Of a stretch of 42,500 nucleotides of DNA, positions 24,044 to 31,561 are shown piece by piece; the stretch's first letter is position 1, and each line of letters opens with the position of its first letter. The stretch is from JBAUHN01 sp049680295 (GTDB lineage Bacteria; Pseudomonadota; Alphaproteobacteria; Rhodobacterales; Rhodobacteraceae). The stretch lies in the NCBI GenBank assembly GCA_049680295.1, contig JBAUHN010000405.1, positions 1 to 42,500 of the forward strand, given 5' to 3'. Position numbers and translations under genes: made by a program. The notes beneath the pieces were generated by a model, which was not told the origin of the DNA, ran no database searches, and saw nothing but the letters and a program-made list of their open reading frames with translations.

Positions 24044-25194
24044 GTTGCAGTCTTTCTGTTCGGGGGCATCCGGTCTTGTACCAACTGCGTCCAAAAGCGG
24101 GCGCCTATGGGCAAAAGAGCGTCGTTGAAATCATAATCTGCAGCGTGCAGCGGTTGGCCATGTGGGCCGGTAATACCATTGCCGAGCAACAAAAAGCAGC
24201 CCGGAACCGCCGCGCAAAAATGGGCGAAATCCTCGGAAAAGCTCATCGGGGGGCGGTCGCCGTTGGCATCCAGTCCCGCAGATTGGGCCGCCGCGACAAC
24301 CGCACGCACCGGATCGGCCGCGTTGATGGTTTCGATGAATTCAGTGTTGAAGGTGACGGTCGCAGTGGCACCATGCGCGGTTGCAGTACCGTCCACGATC
24401 TGGCGCATAAAGCGTTCGATGTCCCTGCGATCTTGTGGCAGGCGCGCCCGGACGTCGCCCTTTAGAGTGGCATGGCCGGGCAGGACATTGCGCTGCCCGT
24501 CTGTCAAAAATTCGGTGACGGATACAACGGCCCCGGAACCGGGTGCCAGTTTGCGTGACACGATGGTTTGCAAAGCTTGCACAATATCAGACCCGACGGT
24601 TATCGCATCCACCCCGACGTGCGGCATCGACGCATGACCGCCCTGACCGCTGATCGTGATCTCGAACAGGCTTTCGCTGGCGCAAATCTGGCCCGCGCGG
24701 GTTGATACCTGCCCCAATGGTGCGCCGGGCAGATTGTGGATTGCATAGATTTCGTCCAGCGGAAACTGTTCCAGAAAACCTGTATCAATCATGGCGCGCG
24801 CGCCCAGCCCATGTTCTTCGTTGGGCTGAAAGATGAACACGACCGTTCCATCAAAACCGGGGTCTTTGGACAGCGTTTCAGCGGCCCCCAGCAGCATTGC
24901 CATATGTCCGTCATGGCCACAGGCGTGCATGACGCCGGGATTGCGCGATACATAATCATGGCTGCTGGCTTCGGTAATTGGCAGGGCATCCATATCGGCG
25001 CGCAAACCGATCATCCGGTTGCCGCCGCCAGATCGCAGGACACCGACAACGCCTGCGCCTTCATGCACCTCTAGGCCCAGATCGCGCAAGCGGGCGGCGA
25101 CCGTGGCCTTGGTGCGCACTTCATCAAAACCAAGTTCGGGGTCGCGATGAAGCGATTGGCGCAAATCTGTGAGTGCTTTGTGGAAACCGTCCAT
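24040..25194 (-). CDS. M20D amidohydrolase (hippurate/N-acyl-amino-acid hydrolase type)
   Basis: 384 residues. Metal-binding motifs of the M20D subfamily: HACGHDGH with Cys92, His94 and Asp95, the Glu pair in FQPNEEHG (126-127), His153 in AIHNLPG, and a late SEDFAHF. Enzymes of this group release amino acids from N-acyl conjugates. It is the first gene of a two-gene operon with dpaL (4-nt overlap), so a plausible role is to deacylate a substrate whose free amino acid DpaL then deaminates; this is inferred. It is divergent from the 6-hydroxynicotinate reductase-like operon, with 258 bp between. Confidence 0.85.
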   Translation of the reverse strand: MDGFHKALTDLRQSLHRDPELGFDEVRTKATVAARLRDLGLEVHEGAGVVGVLRSGGGNRMIGLRADMDALPITEASSHDYVSRNPGVMHACGHDGHMAMLLGAAETLSKDPGFDGTVVFIFQPNEEHGLGARAMIDTGFLEQFPLDEIYAIHNLPGAPLGQVSTRAGQICASESLFEITISGQGGHASMPHVGVDAITVGSDIVQALQTIVSRKLAPGSGAVVSVTEFLTDGQRNVLPGHATLKGDVRARLPQDRRDIERFMRQIVDGTATAHGATATVTFNTEFIETINAADPVRAVVAAAQSAGLDANGDRPPMSFSEDFAHFCAAVPGCFLLLGNGITGPHGQPLHAADYDFNDALLPIGARFWTQLVQDRMPPNRKTAT

Positions 25195-25452
25195 GTCTGA
25201 TCCTTACCTCACTTGCGTGCAGTTTAATTGTGCTGGTCGAATTTATGTATCAAAAAACCGATCAACGACGATGAAATTCCATCCAGAACTGTACCAGCAC
25301 GACTGTTGTCGGAAGGCGATCCAATTGGTGCAAGACAACAGGCCAAAATCCCTGCTAGCGTAAGGTGTACGCGTGATTTCAAAAACCTTGACGCGATTGC
25401 AAGGCGGGTTTTATCATTCGTGTACAAATGAAATTCGGGAAGGCTGCATTGA
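25195..25452. promoter_or_regulatory. Divergent intergenic region between the M20-dpaL and hnr operons
   Basis: 258 bp that should hold both promoters. The two short ORFs on opposite strands here have no ribosome sites or recognisable motifs and were not called. The hexamer gtgtac occurs twice toward the plus-strand gene. A GGGAAGG lies about 10 nt before the ATG at 25453. No regulator gene lies directly beside the region. Confidence 0.35.
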
Positions 25453-26943
25453 ATGACGAACGCCTCTACCGCGCCTCAAAAGATCCGCTGTGATGCCTGC
25501 CCTGTGATGTGTTACATTGCGGATGGACGGTCCGGGGCATGTGATCGCTACGCTAATGAAAACGGCCAGTTGGTGCGGCTCGATCCGCTAACGATTCTGG
25601 AACGACGCCGCGCTGTTGGCGGCGATGCTGTGGTGTTTCTGGGTGATGATGCGGATTGGGACGGCGACGTGATCGGGGCCAGCAACCGTTTTGTCACCGC
25701 GGTTGGTGCCGGGACAACCTATCCCGATTACAAGCCTGCGCCGTTCATTGTTGCCAGCGCATATAACGGTGTCGATATGGTGACCGTCGTGACCGAAGGT
25801 ATCTTTAGCTATTGCGGCGCCAAGATCAAAATTGACACCGATCGCCATCTGGGTCCGGAGCGTAATCTGGTGCGCGCCGATGGCGAACCGGTGGGCCATG
25901 TGACCACCGGCGAATATGGGTCGCAAATGTTGTCTCTGGGCGGCGTGCATCACCTGACGGGCGGCGGCAAAAGAGAAGGGCGCGTGACCTGTGCGACGCT
26001 TTTGGCCCTGTGCAATGGCGATGCGGTCGATCTGAGTGTGGACGCAGGGTCCGAGATTACGGTTCAGGCTAACAAGGCGCCCATCATCAACGGCGTCACT
26101 GAAGAACGTATGCGGGTCGGATGCGGGTCGGCGGCGGTTGGCATGTTCGCGGCGCAATGGAAAGGTCTGGTGGATGAGGTTGTGGTTGTCGATGATCACA
26201 TCACCGGCGTCATGTCAGAGCATCAGGCCGGTAAAGTTATCGGCTGGGCCGCAACCGGTATCAAGATCAAGGGCCGTCGCTCAACCCCTGGACGGTATTT
26301 TCAGGTGGCAGAACCGGGCACCGGTTGGGGCGGTACGAACCTTTCCGACCCACTGGCAATTCTGGGCGATTTCGATGCCAAGAAAGCTGTGGCGGGGCAG
26401 TCTTTGTTGATGGTCTCAACAACCGGTGAACATTTCGCTTACTACGAACTTGATGCGGATCTCACACCGGTTGAAATGGATATCCCGGCACGGTTGCGCC
26501 CTTCCATCGAACGTATCGAAGAAAACTGCGAACCGGCATTATGTTCGGTGTTGTTCATGGGGGGCGCAGGGGGATCATTGCGCGCCGGTGTGACCGAAAA
26601 CCCGGTCAAGTTGACGCGCTCGGTTCAGCAGGCTTTGACCCGTGTGACCTGTGGCGGTGCACCGGCGTTTCGCTGGCCCGGCGGCGGCATTACGGTGATG
26701 GCGGATGTATCGTGCATGCCGGAAAATGCGTTTGGATACGTTCCGACCCCGGCGTTGGTTGCGCCGATAGAATTCACCCTCACACGGGCCGATTATGAGG
26801 CATTGGGCGGGCATATGGATCATGTCATCACGCTGGAGCAGGCGATGAACGGCGTTATCGGCCCACAGAATGACCACAAGCTGACGGGCCAGCGCAATGT
26901 TGCTGCAAATGCCCGAAACCCCTGGCCCACGGGGATGAAATGA
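25453..26943 (+). CDS. 6-hydroxynicotinate reductase-like iron-sulfur protein
   Basis: 496 residues. The N-terminal motif C13-x2-C16-x3-C20-x9-C30 (CDACPVMC...GAC) suggests an iron-sulfur cluster. The long remainder has many Gly-rich segments, such as GGAGGSLRAG and CGSAAVGMF. I recognise it as the family annotated '6-hydroxynicotinate reductase', after the enzyme of anaerobic nicotinate fermentation in Eubacterium barkeri, which reduces 6-hydroxynicotinate to a tetrahydro-6-oxo product. Here it sits in an apparently aerobic alphaproteobacterium without nicotinate fermentation genes in view, so the real substrate may differ. It overlaps the UPF0280 gene by 4 nt and heads a five-gene operon. 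Confidence 0.75.
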   Translation: MTNASTAPQKIRCDACPVMCYIADGRSGACDRYANENGQLVRLDPLTILERRRAVGGDAVVFLGDDADWDGDVIGASNRFVTAVGAGTTYPDYKPAPFIVASAYNGVDMVTVVTEGIFSYCGAKIKIDTDRHLGPERNLVRADGEPVGHVTTGEYGSQMLSLGGVHHLTGGGKREGRVTCATLLALCNGDAVDLSVDAGSEITVQANKAPIINGVTEERMRVGCGSAAVGMFAAQWKGLVDEVVVVDDHITGVMSEHQAGKVIGWAATGIKIKGRRSTPGRYFQVAEPGTGWGGTNLSDPLAILGDFDAKKAVAGQSLLMVSTTGEHFAYYELDADLTPVEMDIPARLRPSIERIEENCEPALCSVLFMGGAGGSLRAGVTENPVKLTRSVQQALTRVTCGGAPAFRWPGGGITVMADVSCMPENAFGYVPTPALVAPIEFTLTRADYEALGGHMDHVITLEQAMNGVIGPQNDHKLTGQRNVAANARNPWPTGMK

Positions 26944-27854
26944 ACCCTTTGCGCGATCAGATTATTCTTGAGATGCTGCCAGACAAGCGCCGTATGCATC
27001 TGCGCAACGGCCCGATTGATCTGATTGTCGAGGCAATGGGTGACGCGGCTGAAGTCGCAGCGTCGTACCGGCAGGCTGCGGAAACTTTCGCGCCGATACT
27101 CGACGATTTGACGGCGGAACTGGACATTCTGCGCGCCCCGATTTCGGGCGTGCAGGTGCCGCCCAAAGGACCAATAACGCGGGCGATGGCGCAGGCTGCA
27201 GATACGCTGTGCGGTGGCGCATTTGCCACGCCGATGATTGCCGTCGCCGGGGCCGTGGCAGACCACGTTTTGCACGCGATGTTACGGGGCCGCTGTCTTG
27301 ACCGTGCTTACGTTAACAATGGTGGGGATATTTCGCTTTTTCTGGGGCCCGCGCAGCGCTTTGATGTCGGAATATGCGGTGATGTTGTGACTAGTGGTAT
27401 CGCGTCTGTTGTCAAGATCGCACAGGGTGACAAAATCGGCGGCATTGCGACCAGTGGCTGGCAGGGACGCAGCCATTCGCTGGGGATTGCGGATGCGGTC
27501 ACCGTGCTGGCCGAAACGGCGGCGCAGGCTGATACTGCTGCGACTGTGATTGCCAATGCGATTGATCTGCCCGGACATCCTGGTATCGCCAGAACACGCG
27601 CCGATATCTTGTCGCCCGATAGTGATCTTCGGCACCGTCTTGTTACAACTGGTGTTGGCAGGCTATCTGGTGCCGAGTGTCGCCAGGCGCTGGAGGCGGG
27701 ACAGCGCGTTGCACGGCGCCTGATCGATCAGGGTTTGATTTCTGCCGCTTATGGATACTTGCAAGGACATTGCTTTGCGACACGGCAACGGCTGAACAGC
27801 GCGAATTCTATGCGCCGGGTTTTGCCAACATCACAGGGGTACGCCAATGCCTGA
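26940..27854 (+). CDS. UPF0280-family protein with ApbE-like features
   Basis: 304 residues of UPF0280, an uncharacterised family related to ApbE flavin transferases. ApbE-like landmarks are present: NNGGD (126-130), GGIATSG (167-173), then H179 and an A197-D198 helix. ApbE attaches FMN covalently to target proteins. If this relative binds flavin, it could act on, or together with, the reductase-like protein encoded just upstream (4-nt overlap). It overlaps the next gene by 8 nt. No signal peptide is evident, unlike secreted ApbE, so a cytosolic role is expected. The biochemical function is unknown. Confidence 0.75.
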   Translation: MNPLRDQIILEMLPDKRRMHLRNGPIDLIVEAMGDAAEVAASYRQAAETFAPILDDLTAELDILRAPISGVQVPPKGPITRAMAQAADTLCGGAFATPMIAVAGAVADHVLHAMLRGRCLDRAYVNNGGDISLFLGPAQRFDVGICGDVVTSGIASVVKIAQGDKIGGIATSGWQGRSHSLGIADAVTVLAETAAQADTAATVIANAIDLPGHPGIARTRADILSPDSDLRHRLVTTGVGRLSGAECRQALEAGQRVARRLIDQGLISAAYGYLQGHCFATRQRLNSANSMRRVLPTSQGYANA

Positions 27855-28431
27855 CGTCATTGTTCGAAAGAGCTTTGTCTCGATCGAAGAGATTTTTCAC
27901 GAAGGCGGCCCGGTGGCAAAAACGCCTTTGGTGCGTGGTATCGTTGGATCGGTCATCCAGAACCCGTATGCGGGGCGTTATGTGGATGATATTGTTGATT
28001 TTATTGATGATCTGAAGCCGCTTGGAATGAAGATGGCGCAGGATTTGATTGCGGCCCTTGGGGGCGATGCGTCCAAGATCGAAGGCTATGGCAAAGCCTG
28101 CATTGTTGGCGAAGCCGGTGAGGTAGAACATGGCGCGCTTTGGCATGCGCCGGGGGGCTATTCGATGCGGGAAAACCTGCCGGCATCGCAGGCGATTGTG
28201 CCGTCGACAAAGAAAGTGGGCGGGCCGGGTGCGCGGATTGACGTGCCCGTGACCCATAGCAATGCGTCCTATGTCCGGTCCCATTTTGATGCGATTGAGG
28301 TCGGGTTAAACGACAGCCCCAAAGCCGATGAGATGCTGGTGATACTGGTAATGACCACCGGTCCGCGTATTCACAACCGTGCTGGCGGGCTGGCTGCTGC
28401 TGATAGTATTGGAAAGGATGGCTTGAGATGA
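27847..28431 (+). CDS. DUF1185 'amino acid synthesis' family protein, copy 1
   Basis: 194 residues. It shares with the following gene the segments NPYAG, GYGKACIVGEAGEVEH, a VPS-x-KK basic stretch, and SYVRSHFDAIEV...ND. These define the DUF1185 (AA_synth) family, whose biochemical role is not established as far as I know. An AGGGG ribosome site lies within the end of the UPF0280 gene, which it overlaps by 8 nt. It overlaps its paralogue by 4 nt, suggesting the two products are made in stoichiometric amounts, perhaps as a heteromer. Confidence 0.78.
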   Translation: MPDVIVRKSFVSIEEIFHEGGPVAKTPLVRGIVGSVIQNPYAGRYVDDIVDFIDDLKPLGMKMAQDLIAALGGDASKIEGYGKACIVGEAGEVEHGALWHAPGGYSMRENLPASQAIVPSTKKVGGPGARIDVPVTHSNASYVRSHFDAIEVGLNDSPKADEMLVILVMTTGPRIHNRAGGLAAADSIGKDGLR

Positions 28432-29006
28432 AAATCCGCAAAATCGTGACAACTGTTGAGGAAACGCATCTGGAAATGGGTCAGGCCATCGCGCCGCCCA
28501 CCAGACGAGCAGCGTCGACGGCAGTGATCGAAAACCCGTTTGCCGGTATATACCAAGAGGACTTGAGCGCGCTGATCGCCATCGGTGAAACCTTAGGCGG
28601 CATGCTGGGTCAGAAATGCGTCGCGGCGCTGGGCATCACGCCGGGCGAGGCTGAAAGCTATGGCAAGGCTGCGATGGTGGGCGAAAATGGTGAATTGGAA
28701 CATGCGGCTGCAATCCTGCATCCCAAGATGGGCGCGCCGCTGCGCAAGGCCGTCGAAAAGGGCGCCGCATTGGTGCCATCGTCGAAAAAAATGGGGTCGA
28801 TGGGGCAGGCGCTTGACGTGCCTTTGGGCCATAAGGATGCGGCCTATGTCAGGTCTCATTTTGATGGGATGGAGGTGCGGATCAATGACGCGCCACGTGC
28901 AAATGAGATTATGGTTTCGATTGTCGTGACCTGTTCCGGGCGCCCTTTGCCGCGCGTCGGCGGGCTGGAAGCGACAGAAGCAAAAGGCGAAGACGGATTG
29001 CGTTGA
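28428..29006 (+). CDS. DUF1185 'amino acid synthesis' family protein, copy 2
   Basis: 192 residues, a clear paralogue of the preceding protein: NPFAG, SYGKAAMVGENGELEH, LVPSSKK, AYVRSHFDGMEV, and the shared C-terminal GxDGLR. The two have diverged substantially, so this is an old duplication kept in tandem rather than a recent one. The 4-nt overlap (ATGA) with copy 1 implies coupled translation. The function is unknown. Confidence 0.78.
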   Translation: MKIRKIVTTVEETHLEMGQAIAPPTRRAASTAVIENPFAGIYQEDLSALIAIGETLGGMLGQKCVAALGITPGEAESYGKAAMVGENGELEHAAAILHPKMGAPLRKAVEKGAALVPSSKKMGSMGQALDVPLGHKDAAYVRSHFDGMEVRINDAPRANEIMVSIVVTCSGRPLPRVGGLEATEAKGEDGLR

Positions 29007-29100
29007 TCTGCGCCCCGTCCGGCACGAAACAGAGCGATTGCGATTATTCGGTTGAGTGGATAGCTTTCGCAAACCATTCATCCCAAAAGGAAATGAGGAC

Positions 29101-30192
29101 ATGCCCGACGACATCAAGGCTGAAATCGTATTGCCAACGCAAGAACTGCGCGATGACCTGCCTTTTTATACAAAAACGCTAGGGCTGAGGCTGGATAGTA
29201 TCTTTCCGGCGGATGATCCGGCCGTTGCCAGTTTTTCAGGGCATGGGCTGGCGCTTCGGATCGAAAAAGGGGCCGATGTGCCGCCTGGTTTGATCCGGAT
29301 TTTGACCGACGATCCTGATGGTTTTGCAGATGGCAGGCGGCAGATGACCGCACCAAATGGGACGCGGATCGAAGTGGTTGCCTTGTCGCCACAAGTTGAC
29401 CAGCCGAAAACGCAGCATGAATTTGCCGTGCGCCGCCTGCGCGATGAGGCGCCTTGGGTCATTGGCCGCGCCGGTATGCATTACCGCGATCTGATCCCGT
29501 CGCGGCTGGGCGGGTCGATCATTGCCAGCCATATCCGTATTCCCGATGGCGGCCCGGTGCCCGACATGGTGCATTATCACACGGTCGGTTTTCAGTTGAT
29601 CTTTTGCTACAAAGGCTGGGTTGATATCCTTTACGAAGACCAGGGCGACATGATCCGTTTGCACGCAGGCGATTGCGTGACCCAGCCGCCTGAAATCCGT
29701 CACCGGGTTGTCCATGCCTCGGCTGAGATTGAGGTGATTGAAATCGGTGTACCTGCCGAACATGTCACAACAATCGACCACGATTTCACGCTGCCCAACG
29801 GCGCAGGCGACCCTGCGCGCGAATGGCAGGGCCAGACTTTTGTGCATCATGTCAAGGAAACCGCCACCTGGGCACCGTTCCGCATTCCGGGCTTTCGGGC
29901 CCGCGATACCGGGATCACGGCGGGCACCAAAGGCATCGCCGGAATTCAGGTTGTGCGCTATGAGAACGGCACGCCACCTGCCGCGACACATGATGCCGAC
30001 ATTCATTTCACCTTTGTGATGGAGGGTGTGATGACACTGTCTGCTGCTGGTCAGCCCGACCGTGATTTGCAGCCGGGCGATGCATTTGTGATCCCGCCCG
30101 GCATGATGGCGCAGTACAAGGATTGCTCGGCCGATCTGGAGCTGCTGGAGGTCGGGTTGCGAGGCGATTTTGCGACGCAAATCGTGGGTTAA
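29101..30192 (+). CDS. VOC-cupin-cupin protein
   Basis: 363 residues from the ATG at 29101, preceded by a GAGGA ribosome site; a longer ORF starts at 29056. The N-terminal about 95 residues look like a glyoxalase/VOC half-domain (LPTQELRDDLPFYTKTLGL). Cupin 1 (about 150-235) carries metal-ligand candidates HYHTVGFQ and RHRVVHAS. Cupin 2 (about 285-355) has the HFTFVMEG and PGDAFVIPPG motifs. Such folds often serve as metal-dependent oxygenases, isomerases or lyases. It lies 94 nt after the second DUF1185 gene and is probably the last gene of the operon. The substrate is unknown. Confidence 0.72.
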   Translation: MPDDIKAEIVLPTQELRDDLPFYTKTLGLRLDSIFPADDPAVASFSGHGLALRIEKGADVPPGLIRILTDDPDGFADGRRQMTAPNGTRIEVVALSPQVDQPKTQHEFAVRRLRDEAPWVIGRAGMHYRDLIPSRLGGSIIASHIRIPDGGPVPDMVHYHTVGFQLIFCYKGWVDILYEDQGDMIRLHAGDCVTQPPEIRHRVVHASAEIEVIEIGVPAEHVTTIDHDFTLPNGAGDPAREWQGQTFVHHVKETATWAPFRIPGFRARDTGITAGTKGIAGIQVVRYENGTPPAATHDADIHFTFVMEGVMTLSAAGQPDRDLQPGDAFVIPPGMMAQYKDCSADLELLEVGLRGDFATQIVG

Positions 30193-30229
30193 GGCGCCCC
30201 GCGCACTGCCGGGTGAAGTCAGGCAAATC

Positions 30230-30260
30230 CTTGGTTTACCTGCTTGGCACGGTAACCAAG
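30230..30260 (+). terminator. Hairpin between the cupin gene and pqiA
   Basis: cttggtttacc (30230-30240) pairs with ggtaaccaag (30251-30260) with one bulged base, followed by ttggggttctt. It lies 38 nt after the cupin stop. This is a modest terminator candidate separating the reductase operon from the Pqi operon. Confidence 0.35.
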
Positions 30261-30302
30261 TTGGGGTTCTTAATTCCGGTTGAACGGTTTAAAGTCCTTC
30301 TG

Positions 30303-30941
30303 ATGTGCTCTGATACAACAGCGATTCCCCGGCGGGATTTGATTGTCTGTCCGCAATGTGATGCGGCCTACAGGTTAAAGCGTCCTGACAAGGGGGAAAG
30401 GGCCGTGTGTCGTCGGTGCCACAAGGTGCTGATCACGCCACGACGCAACGCAGGTTTGCAGATTATCGCGGTGTGCTTGGCGATTGTGATCCTGATTATC
30501 GCAGCGGCGGTGTTTCCGTTTTTGACCATCAATGCTTCGGGCGCAAAAAATTCCGTCTCGATTCTGGATGCGGCGCTGGCGTTCAGCCAGGGGCCGCTGA
30601 TCGCGCTGTCGCTGGCAACGGCCGCATTGATCATCTTTGTGCCGCTGTTGCGGGTCTTACTGTCGCTTTATGTTTTGATCCCTGTGGTACTGGACCGGCC
30701 ACCGGCGCGTCACGCCATTCAGGCGTTTCGTCTGGCAGAGGCGTTGCGCCCGTGGTCGATGGCCGAAATATTTGCAATTGGCTGTGCTGTCGCGTTGATA
30801 AAGGTCAGCGATCTGGCGGATATTGCCTTTGGTCCTGCGTTCTGGATGTTTTCAATATTGGTTGTTCTGGTAGTCGTTCAGGACAATTTTATGTGTAGGT
30901 GGTCGGTGTGGAATTCTCTGGACAAACAAGCGACATCGTGA
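30303..30941 (+). CDS. pqiA: PqiA-type membrane protein, N-terminal half
   Basis: 212 residues from the ATG at 30303. A zinc-ribbon-like CPQC...CRRC near the N-terminus precedes four hydrophobic segments (about 52-74, 97-125, 155-175 and 178-197). It corresponds to one half of the fused E. coli PqiA/LetA inner-membrane protein, which works with MCE proteins in lipid transport between membranes. It overlaps the gene for the second half by about 43 nt in another frame. The reading frame closes cleanly, so this is a two-gene arrangement rather than an obvious frameshift error. Confidence 0.8.
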   Translation: MCSDTTAIPRRDLIVCPQCDAAYRLKRPDKGERAVCRRCHKVLITPRRNAGLQIIAVCLAIVILIIAAAVFPFLTINASGAKNSVSILDAALAFSQGPLIALSLATAALIIFVPLLRVLLSLYVLIPVVLDRPPARHAIQAFRLAEALRPWSMAEIFAIGCAVALIKVSDLADIAFGPAFWMFSILVVLVVVQDNFMCRWSVWNSLDKQATS

Positions 30942-31561
30942 CGGCGCGGCAAATGGGCGTCATTGCCTGCACGCGGTGCACCCGTGTCTGGCCGAACGGC
31001 ACGCAGACCTGCGGTCGCTGCGGCAAACGGCTTTTGTCGCGCGATCAACGCAGTTTGCAGCGGGTCTGGGCGTGGTTTTCCATTGGGTTCATGTGCTACA
31101 TTCCCGCCAATCTATACCCGATGCTGCAAACCCGGACCTTACTGCACGTTCAACAAGATACGATTGTCGGCGGTGCGGTGGAGCTGATGCAACATGGATC
31201 CTATGTTGTGGCGCTGATCATTCTGATTGCCAGCGTTGTGATCCCGATGGGTAAGTTTCTGGCCATTGCTTTTCTGGCGATCAGCGTGAAACGCCACTCG
31301 GTTGTGTCGCATCACCAGCGCCAGGGTCTTTATGAGATAGTGGAATATATCGGGCGGTGGTCGATGATTGATATTTTTGTGGTTGCGATCCTGTCGTCGC
31401 TGGTCCAACTCAAGACACTTGCCGCTATCAACCCCGGCCCGGCGAGCATATTCTTTGCCTTGTCGGTCATTTTCACGATGTTGTCTGCGCAAAGTTTTGA
31501 TAGCCGGCTGATCTGGGACGCCCAAAGCGACACATCGCCAACAGGAGCGCAACAAACATGA
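30899..31561 (+). CDS. pqiA: PqiA-type membrane protein, C-terminal half
   Basis: Up to 220 residues from a GTG at 30899. GTG 30908 and ATG 30953 are alternative starts, and no ribosome site decides between them. It has its own zinc-ribbon pair, CTRC...CGRC, then four hydrophobic segments with the PqiA motifs ANLYPML and WSMIDIFVVAIL. It matches the second half of fused PqiA. The 3' end overlaps pqiB by 4 nt. Confidence 0.8.
   Translation: MVGVEFSGQTSDIVTARQMGVIACTRCTRVWPNGTQTCGRCGKRLLSRDQRSLQRVWAWFSIGFMCYIPANLYPMLQTRTLLHVQQDTIVGGAVELMQHGSYVVALIILIASVVIPMGKFLAIAFLAISVKRHSVVSHHQRQGLYEIVEYIGRWSMIDIFVVAILSSLVQLKTLAAINPGPASIFFALSVIFTMLSAQSFDSRLIWDAQSDTSPTGAQQT

Noticed and set aside
21998..25194. 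Ectoine degradation (eut/doe) cluster
   Set aside because: The racemase-like and M20 proteins are reminiscent of EutA and EutE/DoeB. But the PLP enzyme fits diaminopropionate ammonia-lyase, and there is no ectoine hydrolase, cyclodeaminase or ectoine transporter.
25224..25431. Two opposite-strand 67-codon ORFs in the divergent intergenic region
   Set aside because: No ribosome sites, no recognisable motifs, and mutually exclusive overlap in a region expected to hold promoters.
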